Assembly: GCA_964423745.1 (NCBI GenBank)
Contig: CAYRGG010000002.1
Coordinates: 1-64,000, forward strand
DNA from: CAYRGG01 sp964423745
GTDB taxonomy: Bacteria > Pseudomonadota > Gammaproteobacteria > Competibacterales > Competibacteraceae
Direction: 5' to 3'
DNA length: 64,000 nt
Part shown: in pieces, positions 9,222-16,420 of the stretch
Position numbering within the stretch: the stretch's first letter is position 1
Layout: the number at the start of each line of letters is the position of its first letter
Notes under the pieces: model-generated
Told to the model about the DNA's origin: nothing
What the model saw: the letters and a program-made list of their open reading frames with translations, nothing else
Databases searched by the model: none
Made by a program: the position numbers and the translations under genes

Positions 9222-9686
9222 TTATTTCTCCTCAATCGTGGTCAGAAAGGCTTTTAAAAAACCTTGGTAGGTCACCATCCCTTCAAGGGTGTTTGTCTCG
9301 CTTACTACGGGTAGGCGAGTTCTGAATTTATGCAGCAACAAAGCCACCTCGATCAAAGGCGTATCTTTGTGAGCGATAGGAATATTGCGCGTTCTCATCA
9401 CGTCGCCAATCCGTTGACTTTGTAATTCTCTTAAACGTTCCTTAAGATCGTCTAAGGTGTCATTGACAAAAGCAAGGTCGGTTAAACCATGATCCATCGT
9501 GGCGGCCGTCGGTAATAATAAATTAATCAGGCGATAGGTACTAAAAGTGCCGAGTAACTGCCCTTGTTTGTCCACCACCGGCAAATTACGCACATTTCGC
9601 TCTATCATAAGCCGTACAGCCCGCGCCACATTATCATCAGGATTCAGTGTCGGGGGGTTAGTAATCATTATCTGGGAGACGGTCAT
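9222..9686 (-). CDS. CBS-domain protein (two CBS repeats)
   Basis: 154 residues made almost entirely of two CBS repeats, roughly residues 5-65 ('MITNPPTLNPDDNVARAVRL') and 92-150 ('VMRTRNIPIAHKDTPLIEVA'). CBS pairs bind adenine nucleotides and usually tune a partner enzyme or transporter. The gene ends two bases before the NhaD-type antiporter gene, which suggests a regulatory subunit for that transporter; this pairing is inference from position only. Start ATG at 9686. Confidence 0.88.
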   Translation of the reverse strand: MTVSQIMITNPPTLNPDDNVARAVRLMIERNVRNLPVVDKQGQLLGTFSTYRLINLLLPTAATMDHGLTDLAFVNDTLDDLKERLRELQSQRIGDVMRTRNIPIAHKDTPLIEVALLLHKFRTRLPVVSETNTLEGMVTYQGFLKAFLTTIEEK

Positions 9687-9942
9687 GGTTTAGAATTCCT
9701 CTGCAATTTTTACTTATCCCATAAAAAGTGACTTTGTATCGGAGGTATTGCTAATTTTGCCAACAAATCTTATCAGCTTTAGTGCCCATTCCATCAATCG
9801 TCTCAAAAGCAATGTTATTGCTATAGAATGTGATCGATAGATCATTAAGTGCCAAAATTGGTTAGGAGATAGGATCTATTCCGTCTCCCAAGGCAAATTT
9901 TGGGTTTATCATCCCAAATAAATTTTTAGCTAGGAGAAGTTT

Positions 9943-10320
9943 ATGCAACACGAAGAAGAGGAAAATGTTTTTGGAGAAGCTCTGCAAACCTGTTGTGTCT
10001 CTCCCATGACAGGCTTTTATCGCGACGGTAGTTGCCGTAGCGGCCCACAGGATCTCGGTCGCCATGTGGTTTGCGCGGAAGTGACCGATGCTTTTTTGCA
10101 ATTTTCTAAATCCCAAGGAAACGACCTGATTACCCCGGTTCCAAAGTTTGGGTTTCCTGGTTTAAAACCTGGTGATAGATGGTGTTTATGTGTGTTGCGT
10201 TGGAAGGAAGCCCTAGCGGCTGGCGTGGCGCCTCCTGTGATACTGACCTCTACCCATGCCTCAGCCTTGAAGCAGGTATCTTTGCAAGATCTGAAGAACC
10301 ATGCTATTGACTTAAATTAA
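9943..10320 (+). CDS. DUF2237 family protein
   Basis: 125 residues. The segment 'NVFGEALQTCCVSPMTGFYRDG' and the following 'GRHVVCAEVTDAFL' and 'LKPGDRWCLCVLRWKEA' match DUF2237, a short cysteine-containing family of unknown function common in Proteobacteria and cyanobacteria. A strong ribosome-binding site (AGGAGAAG at 9932-9939) sets the ATG at 9943. A small hairpin of tttggg/cccaaa lies just upstream. No partner gene is apparent. Confidence 0.85.
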   Translation: MQHEEEENVFGEALQTCCVSPMTGFYRDGSCRSGPQDLGRHVVCAEVTDAFLQFSKSQGNDLITPVPKFGFPGLKPGDRWCLCVLRWKEALAAGVAPPVILTSTHASALKQVSLQDLKNHAIDLN

Positions 10321-10348
10321 CTTGGTTGGCCGTTGGGGTCTTTGGAGT

Positions 10349-10519
10349 TTAACGACAGCGTCTACGAGGATCAATATAATCACTGTAGCGCCCTGGGATT
10401 GGGATGGGGCTACGAATCTCATAACCGCTTTGGTCGACCCGGTAAGCGCATCCCTCTAGCATGGATAGAGAGGATAATAGCAATAAGGACAACAACGGAA
10501 GTAAAAATGGTTTGTGCAT
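10349..10519 (-). CDS. Possible small lipoprotein, 56 residues
   Basis: A 56-codon frame read from ATG at 10519 to TAA at 10349. It begins with a basic residue and a leucine-rich hydrophobic stretch (PFLLPLLSLLLLSSLSML) and then LEGC, which fits a type II signal-peptide cleavage site; the mature part is short, Tyr/Pro/Arg-rich and ends in PRRRCR. The glutamate in the lipobox is unusual. No clear ribosome-binding site precedes the ATG. It follows another small gene on the same strand. The signal-peptide shape makes chance unlikely, but homology is unknown. Confidence 0.5.
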   Translation of the reverse strand: MHKPFLLPLLSLLLLSSLSMLEGCAYRVDQSGYEIRSPIPIPGRYSDYIDPRRRCR

Positions 10520-10537
10520 ACCATTATTATCATAGCC

Positions 10538-10753
10538 TTAATTGAGGCCAGGAAGCGAGCGAATCAACCGGGTTTTTAACAGTTGTACTGCTTCGCTAAT
10601 TTCCTGAGGCGTTTCCACATAAATGGGCCCTTCTTGGTTATAAACGCTGCCTCTGTTGCCAAGGAGACGTACAGCAACCCGGGTCTTAGTGACCATCTTG
10701 GTTTTTTGATTATCCCAAATAAGCGTTTTGTCTGTTTCCACCGTAATAGGCAT
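10538..10753 (-). CDS. Small unknown protein, 71 residues
   Basis: 71 residues, beginning 'MPITVETDKTLIWDNQKTKM', soluble, mixed charge, no cysteine and no membrane segment. An AGGAT element nine bases before the ATG at 10753 supports translation. The N-terminal part looks like a small beta unit and the C-terminal part ('TPQEISEAVQLLKTRLIRSL') an amphipathic helix. It is not recognised. It lies between two other small minus-strand genes, so a short operon is possible. Confidence 0.6.
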   Translation of the reverse strand: MPITVETDKTLIWDNQKTKMVTKTRVAVRLLGNRGSVYNQEGPIYVETPQEISEAVQLLKTRLIRSLPGLN

Positions 10754-10829
10754 GTGACTTTATCCTTTTAAAATAATAGCTTAAATGCTTATTAGCTGAC
10801 GCGAAGGCCGCTTTCCATAGTTTTAAAAC

Positions 10830-11018
10830 TCAGTAGGGTTGCATAATTTCAAAATAAGTTCTGGCAACCTTAATCACCTGACCTTGTTGATCCCGTTTAA
10901 ACCAACGATGGTTGTGGTATTCCACATGGCGCGGGGTCGTATGCTGCACATAATGCAGAAAGAAGTACCGGGCCCGTGCCATTAACTCAACTGAGTTTGA
11001 TGATTTCCGTATAAACAT
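10830..11018 (-). CDS. Small unknown protein, 62 residues
   Basis: 62 residues, Arg/His/Tyr-rich ('ARARYFFLHYVQHTTPRHVE', 'WFKRDQQGQVIKVARTYFEI'), no membrane segment. Start ATG 11018 has no strong ribosome-binding site; an internal ATG 12 codons in is an alternative. It is in the same direction as its small neighbour, 76 bp away. Not recognised; kept because the WFKRDQQGQVIKVA stretch looks like genuine protein rather than a shadow frame. Confidence 0.45.
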   Translation of the reverse strand: MFIRKSSNSVELMARARYFFLHYVQHTTPRHVEYHNHRWFKRDQQGQVIKVARTYFEIMQPY

Positions 11019-11256
11019 GGTTCACACCAGTCGTTCTAAAAGTTGTTACCTAACGTCTTAAGCTTCTGAATTATTATTTAGCATTATTGGTGCCAACTCT
11101 TGAGGCGGTGTACTTAGGATTATCAGAGTAAGGGGAAAAACATCGATAGGTGGGTGTCCCTTGGGATTGCTGACTAAATCGGTTAACAATTCCACAAGAT
11201 ACAAAAAGATAGGTGAATTAGAGAGGAGTTGTAAAGAAACAAGACGGGACTACAAA

Positions 11257-11418
11257 TATAGTCGTCAAATACGTGGCGCAGCTGTTAGATACGCCGGAAG
11301 ATGCGTAGTACTTCAGGTAAAGTGGGTGTGGGTAATCCGCTATAGTCGTCAAATACGTGACGCAACTGTCAGATACGCCGGAAGATGCGTAATACTTCAG
11401 GTAAAGTGCGTAATCCGC
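11257..11418. repeat. Tandem duplication of the spoT 3' end
   Basis: Copy B (11341-11418) holds the real end of spoT and about 28 bases after its stop; copy A (11257-11340) lies directly downstream of it in the direction of transcription. Period is 84 bases; copy A has a 6-base insertion (GGTGTG) and a handful of substitutions. Both copies encode LPEVLRIFRRI followed by a stop (TGA in B, TAA in A), and the unit length is a multiple of three, so reading through the TGA would continue in frame and repeat the same C-terminus. Confidence 0.92.
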
Positions 11419-13561
11419 GCATGACATGGGCCAAATGAGAGCGGTCTCGTACATTAAGCACAAGGTTGACCGTCGTGGTCACCCCATCTCGCTCTGAGGT
11501 GTTGATGTTTTCGATATTGGTATCGGCATTTGAAATGGCCGCTGCGATGGTGGCTAACACACCGCGTTTATTGGTGACATCGAGACGTAACTCAACGGGA
11601 AAATCAGGTTTAATATTTTGTTCCCATTGTACTTCGATCCATTTTTCAGGATTGGCTTTATGATCGGTTACATTTTTACAAACACCCCGGTGTACGACAA
11701 TGCCCCGGCCAGCGCTAAGATAACCGACAATAGGATCGCCGGGTACTGGTCGACAACATTTGCCAAAGATAACTACCGTACCTTCAGTGCCTTTTATCAA
11801 CAAGGGTTGAGAATCTCGGTTGTCGCCGAGGGAGCCGTAATCCTGCCCATCGCTTTCTGGTAGCAGCCGTTTGGCGATCAATGGCGCCATTCGGTTACCT
11901 AACCCGATATCCGCCAAAATATCATTAAAACTCTGCACGTTGAGTTCTTTTGTTAAAACTGTAATACGCTCGGAAGATAATTCACCCAACCCATTGATAC
12001 GCCCTAGCAGCGCTTTCTCCAGTAAGCGCTTGCCGAATAAAATGGCTTCTTCTCGTTGTAAATGCTTCAAATAGTGGCGGATACTGGCCCGTGCTTTAGC
12101 GGTGACAATAAAATTGAGCCAAGCTGGATTGGGACGCGCCGTTGGGGCCACGATCACTTCAATGGTTTGTCCGCTTGACAGGGGAGTACGCAAAGGCACT
12201 AAACGTCGGTCCACTTTGGCGCCTATACAGGTATTGCCAATGTCAGAGTGGATCGCATAGGCAAAATCCACAGCAGTGGCCCCCCGGGGCAATTCGATGA
12301 TTTCCCCACGGGGGGTAAAAACATACACTTCGTCTGGAAACAGATCCATTTTGACGCTTTCTAGAAACTCCACCGAGTTTCCAGCGCGGCGCTGCATATC
12401 GAGTAATTTTTGTAACCACTCGCGAGCTCGTTTATGGGCGCTATTACCTTGACTTTCTGGCGCTTTATAAAGCCAGTGGGCAGCAACGCCGGCCTCGGCC
12501 ATCAAATGCATTTCACCGGTACGAATCTGTACCTCAAGAGGAACGCCATGGGGACCGAATAGCACCGTATGCAACGACTGGTAGCCGTTCGCTTTCGGTA
12601 TGGCGATATAGTCTTTAAAACGACCTATGATCGGTTTGTACAAACCATGGATAACACCCAGTACGCGATAACAGGTGTCTACCGTGTCGACAATGATGCG
12701 TAAAGCATAGAGGTCATACACCTCGCGGAAGGGTAAACGTTTATCGTGCATCTTTTTATAGATGCCCCAGACGTGTTTACTGCGGCCCAAGACCCGAGCT
12801 TTTATACCATCTTCCAAAAGCCGGTTGCGGATGCGGGTCTCTAACTGACCCACGATTTCCTTACGATGACCACTCGCCTTGCGCATGGCTTCGCTAAGGA
12901 CCCGATGACGCAGGGGGTAAAGATAACTAAAACCTAGGTTTTCTAACTCCAAACGCAAATGGTTCATACCCAATCGACCGGCGATGGGCGCGTAAATTTC
13001 CAATGTCTCACGGGCTGTCCGACGACGTTTTTCCAATGTCATCACGCTAAGGGTGCGCATATTATGCAAGCGGTCCGCTAGCTTGATCATGATGACCCGC
13101 AGATCCTTAGCCATAGCGAGAAACATCTTGCGAAAATTCTCCGCTTGTGCTTCAAGCTTTGTACCACACTGCATTTGCGTCAATTTGCTGACGCCGTCCA
13201 CCAGTTCCGCCAATTCATTGCCAAAACGGTTTTTTAATTGTTCTTTCGTGTAGTCAGTGTCTTCAATGACATCGTGAAGCAGCGCCGCCATGACGGTTTC
13301 ATGATCAAAACGTACTTCTGCGAGAATGCGCGCTACCGCTAGGGGATGAAACACATAAGGTTCACCACTTTTGCGGTATTGCCCCACATGGGCTTCGGCC
13401 GCAAAAAAAGCCGCTTCACGCACCGCTTCAATCTGCGCGGATTCTAAATAACTTGCTAGCACCGAACACAATTCATCGATGCGCAATTGCAGGTCATTTG
13501 TCCAGTCCGGGTCGAACCCCTGAATAACTAAAGGGCTAGCGGATTGCACTAAAGCATCCAT
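11369..13561 (-). CDS. spoT: Bifunctional (p)ppGpp synthetase/hydrolase SpoT
   Basis: 730 residues from ATG 13561. Order of domains: HD hydrolase (H72, H96-D97, D163, with HDVIEDT), RelA/SpoT nucleotidyltransferase ('FKDYIAIPKANGYQSLHT'), TGS (about 385-450, 'VYVFTPRGEIIELPRGATAV'), a helical/zinc-finger-like middle with CCRPVPGDPIVG, and a C-terminal ACT domain. The intact HD residues indicate that it can hydrolyse (p)ppGpp as well as make it, the alarmone of the stringent response. An upstream in-frame start at 13654 would overlap rpoZ; 13561 is 19 bp after the rpoZ stop and gives the family's usual N-terminus. Last gene of gmk-rpoZ-spoT. Its 3' end is tandemly duplicated. Confidence 0.96.
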   Translation of the reverse strand: MDALVQSASPLVIQGFDPDWTNDLQLRIDELCSVLASYLESAQIEAVREAAFFAAEAHVGQYRKSGEPYVFHPLAVARILAEVRFDHETVMAALLHDVIEDTDYTKEQLKNRFGNELAELVDGVSKLTQMQCGTKLEAQAENFRKMFLAMAKDLRVIMIKLADRLHNMRTLSVMTLEKRRRTARETLEIYAPIAGRLGMNHLRLELENLGFSYLYPLRHRVLSEAMRKASGHRKEIVGQLETRIRNRLLEDGIKARVLGRSKHVWGIYKKMHDKRLPFREVYDLYALRIIVDTVDTCYRVLGVIHGLYKPIIGRFKDYIAIPKANGYQSLHTVLFGPHGVPLEVQIRTGEMHLMAEAGVAAHWLYKAPESQGNSAHKRAREWLQKLLDMQRRAGNSVEFLESVKMDLFPDEVYVFTPRGEIIELPRGATAVDFAYAIHSDIGNTCIGAKVDRRLVPLRTPLSSGQTIEVIVAPTARPNPAWLNFIVTAKARASIRHYLKHLQREEAILFGKRLLEKALLGRINGLGELSSERITVLTKELNVQSFNDILADIGLGNRMAPLIAKRLLPESDGQDYGSLGDNRDSQPLLIKGTEGTVVIFGKCCRPVPGDPIVGYLSAGRGIVVHRGVCKNVTDHKANPEKWIEVQWEQNIKPDFPVELRLDVTNKRGVLATIAAAISNADTNIENINTSERDGVTTTVNLVLNVRDRSHLAHVMRGLRTLPEVLRIFRRI

Positions 13562-13580
13562 TAAACCGATGGTAACCTCG

Positions 13581-13850
13581 TTACGATGGTGTTGTTTCTG
13601 GTGGAGAAATGTCTGGGTCGGCGTCAGCCTGGGGCGCCGTATTCGTTGTACCACTAGGATGGAGCTTATTGATATCTAACCTGTCTTCGGCGAGTTCCCG
13701 TAGGGCTACTACGGTAGGTTTATCATTTTCCCAGGGTACTAAGGGATCACCACCCATAGCAAGTTGCCGAGCACGTTTTGCAGCGGCTAACACCAGATGA
13801 AAGCGATTATCGATTTTATCGAGACAGTCTTCGACAGTAATACGAGCCAT
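13581..13850 (-). CDS. rpoZ: RNA polymerase omega subunit
   Basis: 89 residues. 'MARITVEDCLDKIDNRFHLV' and 'AAAKRARQLAMGG' are the conserved omega core; the C-terminal 25 residues are Asp/Pro/Thr-rich and variable, as usual. Omega helps assemble RNA polymerase by binding beta-prime and carries one ppGpp-binding site in E. coli, which fits the position between gmk and spoT. Start ATG at 13850. Confidence 0.97.
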   Translation of the reverse strand: MARITVEDCLDKIDNRFHLVLAAAKRARQLAMGGDPLVPWENDKPTVVALRELAEDRLDINKLHPSGTTNTAPQADADPDISPPETTPS

Positions 13851-13901
13851 GATTATTTACCAAACTGTTTTTTAAGATAAGAATTGAACTAAAACAATAC
13901 A

Positions 13902-14519
13902 TTAGGACAACAAATTTTGGATTAGGTTGTGTTGACGGACGGTTTGAACATCACGCCGTTGACGATTGGCCACAATGATTGCGCACAGAGCGTCCAACGC
14001 TTTAGCAAAATCGTCGTTGACGACGATGTAGTCAAAGTCGTTGTAATGCACTATTTGATTAACAGCGTCGCGCATACGCCGTTCAATCACTTCAGGGTCA
14101 TCTTGACCCCGCTTTAACAGACGCTGGCGCAGCGTTTCCTGGGACGGTGGCAGAATAAAGATGGAGTGCGCGTCTAAACTGCTAGCCCGGACTTGACGCG
14201 CCCCTTGCCAATCGATTTCGAGAATAACATCGACGCCTGCACGAAGCTGTTCCAGCACCGCATAACGGCTAGTCCCATAGTCATAGTCAAACACCTTCGC
14301 ATGTTCCAAGAATACCCCCTCTTGAACCAATGCGCAAAAGGTGTCCCGGTCTACAAAGTAATAATCAACACCGTCCTTTTCACCCGCTCGCCGAGATCGC
14401 GTCGTATGGGAAACTGAGACCTCTATGTCAGGTAGGCAAGTCAACAACCGCTTAACCAAACTGGTTTTACCAGCTCCCGAGGGCGCAGCGATGACGTAAA
14501 GATGGCCCGTTATCGCCAT
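13902..14519 (-). CDS. gmk: Guanylate kinase
   Basis: 205 residues. P-loop 'IAAPSGAGKTSLVKRLL' (about residues 10-25), the GMP-binding 'VSHTTRSRRAGEKDGVDYYF', 'VILEIDWQGARQV' and the lid 'RLLKRGQDDPEVIERRM' are all present. It phosphorylates GMP to GDP with ATP in the cytoplasm. First gene of the gmk-rpoZ-spoT set, linking guanine nucleotide supply and alarmone metabolism. Start ATG 14519. The 260 bp upstream hold no gene up to the IS element. Confidence 0.97.
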   Translation of the reverse strand: MAITGHLYVIAAPSGAGKTSLVKRLLTCLPDIEVSVSHTTRSRRAGEKDGVDYYFVDRDTFCALVQEGVFLEHAKVFDYDYGTSRYAVLEQLRAGVDVILEIDWQGARQVRASSLDAHSIFILPPSQETLRQRLLKRGQDDPEVIERRMRDAVNQIVHYNDFDYIVVNDDFAKALDALCAIIVANRQRRDVQTVRQHNLIQNLLS

Positions 14520-14839
14520 AGTGTTTGTATCCTGCGTAACTACTTTATATGTATTGATGCAATGATTTTAAAAGTTTTCAAGATCAATAATTTGATTGGT
14601 TTTTGTGGAATAGCTGTTAGATTTATCCCCTATCCACACTTTACTGCCCTTTATTAGCACATCACAAACACAAAATAATTTTGTCGACGAGCTATGTATG
14701 AGCAGAAGAGTATAACAGTTTGTGTCGTTCTTGGCGTACTTAGCTTAGTTTCACTTAATTTTCAGATAAAAAATGATGTGGCTACACTTTACCGGACAGT
14801 TTCAGACAAGCGAAACTAATTCCTTAGAGAGGTAAACAT

Positions 14840-15132
14840 AATGACTAAACCACCGGTAAAGAGCCATGACCCGGAATTCAAGCAGTGCGCGGTGAAGCTG
14901 GCCGTGGAATCGGATTCCCAAGGCCCAGGTCGCACGCGACTTAGGGATCAGCAAGAATACGCTCTACGGCTGGGTTCAGCAGTATCACGTAGGATCGGCC
15001 CCGAGTGCTCAGGTTAACGAAGCGCACCTCTATGAGGAACTCAAGCGGTTGCGTCAAGAGAACAAACGCCTGAAAGAGGAGCGGGACATTCTAAAAAAGG
15101 CCGCGGCGTACTTCGCGGTGAACCAGCCGTGA
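14840..15132 (+). pseudogene. IS3-family transposase OrfA, frameshifted
   Basis: Begins 'MTKPPVKSHDPEFKQCAVKL' at ATG 14840. Around 14917-14923 the frame changes by one base: the continuation (QVARDLGISKNTLYGWVQQY, then a leucine-zipper LYEELKRLRQENKRLKEE) is in another frame and ends at the TGA at 15130-15132. Distance arithmetic fits loss of one base (83 nt where 84 are expected). The N-terminal helix-turn-helix and the zipper needed for the OrfAB transposase are therefore split, and the uncorrected frame stops soon after. A sequencing error could give the same picture. Confidence 0.85.
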
Positions 15133-15992
15133 AGTACGCCTGGATAGAACACCATCAGCGCCTGTTTCGGATCAGTGTCCTGTGTGAGGTGCTTGAGGTT
15201 TCGCGCAGTGGCTATTACGAGTGGCTGGAGCGCCCGCCTAGTACCTATAGCCGGGAGGATCAACAGCTCCGAGAACAGATTGAGGGCTACTTCAAGCAAG
15301 GCCGAGCAACCTATGGCACACGACGGATCCAACGGCTATTGGCCGAGAACGGTTGGCAGGTTAGTCGCCGACGTATTGGCCGCTTGATGGCCGAAGGGCA
15401 GCTACGCTGTAAGACGCGCAAGACCTTTCGTCCGCCCACCGATGCAACGCCAGAGGCCCGCGTGGCGGCGAATATCCTGCAACGCCAGTTCGAGGTCACA
15501 GCGCCGGATCGAGCCTACGTGGGTGATATAACTTACCTCTCAACGGCTCAGGGCTGGTTGTACCTAGCAGTGGTCATTGACCTGTTCTCCCGCGCCGTCG
15601 TCGGTTGGGCCATGGCCGAGCATATGCGCACACCCCTAGTCAACCACGCACTGATGATGGCCATCCAACGCCGACGACCACCACCAGGGTTGGTGATGCA
15701 TACCGATCAGGGTAGCCAGTATGGGGCTGATAGCTACCTCGCTATCCTCGCCCGTCACAGCATCCAACCCAGTATGAGCCGCAAAGGCGACTGCTGGGAT
15801 AATGCCGTCATCGAGAGCTTTTTTCACAGCTTAAAAACCGAATTGATTTATCCGGAGCGCTTCGAGAATCGGGCGCAGGCACAACAGACTATCTTTGAAT
15901 ATATCGAGGTCTTTTACAACCGCCAACGCCGTCATTCAACCATCGGTTATCTGGCTCCTTTAGTCTACGAACAGACTCACACATGTGTGTGA
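15129..15992 (+). CDS. IS3-family transposase OrfB (DDE integrase domain)
   Basis: 287 residues from GTG 15129, overlapping the orfA stop (GTGA). An N-terminal HTH_21-like part ('ATYGTRRIQRLLAENGWQVS') is followed by the rve integrase core with D133 (VGDITYL), D193 (HTDQGSQY) and E229 (NAVIESFF), spacing DD(35)E, all intact. In IS3 elements OrfB is normally made as an OrfAB fusion by programmed -1 frameshifting near the overlap. Because orfA is broken here, OrfB alone is probably not active. Confidence 0.93.
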   Translation: MKYAWIEHHQRLFRISVLCEVLEVSRSGYYEWLERPPSTYSREDQQLREQIEGYFKQGRATYGTRRIQRLLAENGWQVSRRRIGRLMAEGQLRCKTRKTFRPPTDATPEARVAANILQRQFEVTAPDRAYVGDITYLSTAQGWLYLAVVIDLFSRAVVGWAMAEHMRTPLVNHALMMAIQRRRPPPGLVMHTDQGSQYGADSYLAILARHSIQPSMSRKGDCWDNAVIESFFHSLKTELIYPERFENRAQAQQTIFEYIEVFYNRQRRHSTIGYLAPLVYEQTHTCV

Positions 15993-16017
15993 AATTTTGT
16001 CCGGAAAAGTGTTGACA

Positions 16018-16420
16018 GATCACTATGCCCAGCTTCGGTAAGCGTACTCCCTTTAGCGAAAGCCATTTAGCACCGTTTGAATCTGTGTATGGCGATAACG
16101 CAAATGGCACAAGCCCCCGCACGGACGGGGAATACAGCTTTGGCGTCGAAGAGATCGAAGTGGATAAAAACGCCGCTGAAGAAAACCAAGGGGTGGACGA
16201 CAAATTCGTTCAAAGCCGTTGGCGCTGCTTTAGCCGTGACTGGATTGCCCAAACCAAAGGCGACTCACTGGATATCAGTTGGCTAAAAGATAAAGACAGC
16301 GTGGATGCGGCCAGTTTGCCGGAACCGGAAGTCTTGGCGCGGGAAGCGAAAGAGGAATTGGAAGCGGCGCTCAGTGAGTTGGATGGGTTGTTGGCGGCGT
16401 TGGAAGGGGCGAATGGATGA
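16018..16420 (+). pseudogene. hsdM: HsdM C-terminal remnant (type I methyltransferase subunit)
   Basis: The frame right of the IS (from ATG 16025, 131 residues) starts 'FGKRTPFSESHLAPFESVYG' and continues with 'FSRDWIAQTKGDSLDISWLK', the typical end of type I HsdM. The whole N6-adenine methyltransferase core (SAM motif, NPPF/Y) is missing, and no hsdM sequence precedes the IS, so the 5' part has been lost rather than merely split. The stop overlaps the hsdS start (ATGA), the usual hsdM-hsdS junction. A short product may still be translated, but it could not methylate. Confidence 0.85.

Larger units (their letters stand above)
14779..16017 (+). mobile_element. IS3-family insertion sequence
   Basis: About 1.24 kb with 20-bp imperfect terminal inverted repeats (17 of 20 matching): left end at 14779 (tggctacactttaccggaca), right end at 16017. 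It begins TG and ends CA, as IS3 elements do. Inside are orfA and orfB overlapping by four bases in different frames. GAT occurs near both ends (14775-14777, 16018-16020) and could be a 3-bp target duplication, with one extra base on the left. orfA is frameshifted, so this copy is probably not autonomous. It abuts the C-terminal part of hsdM, and no hsdM sequence is seen on its other side. Confidence 0.92.

Noticed and set aside
10333..10545. 70-residue plus-strand frame after the DUF2237 gene
   Set aside because: No ribosome-binding site; the opposite strand carries a more protein-like small lipoprotein frame.
11161..11424. 87-residue plus-strand frame with repeated RYAGRCV units
   Set aside because: The repetition simply reflects the duplicated spoT 3' end read on the opposite strand.
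14520..14778. Search for the missing hsdM 5' part left of the IS
   Set aside because: No frame resembling HsdM methyltransferase motifs was found in either direction.
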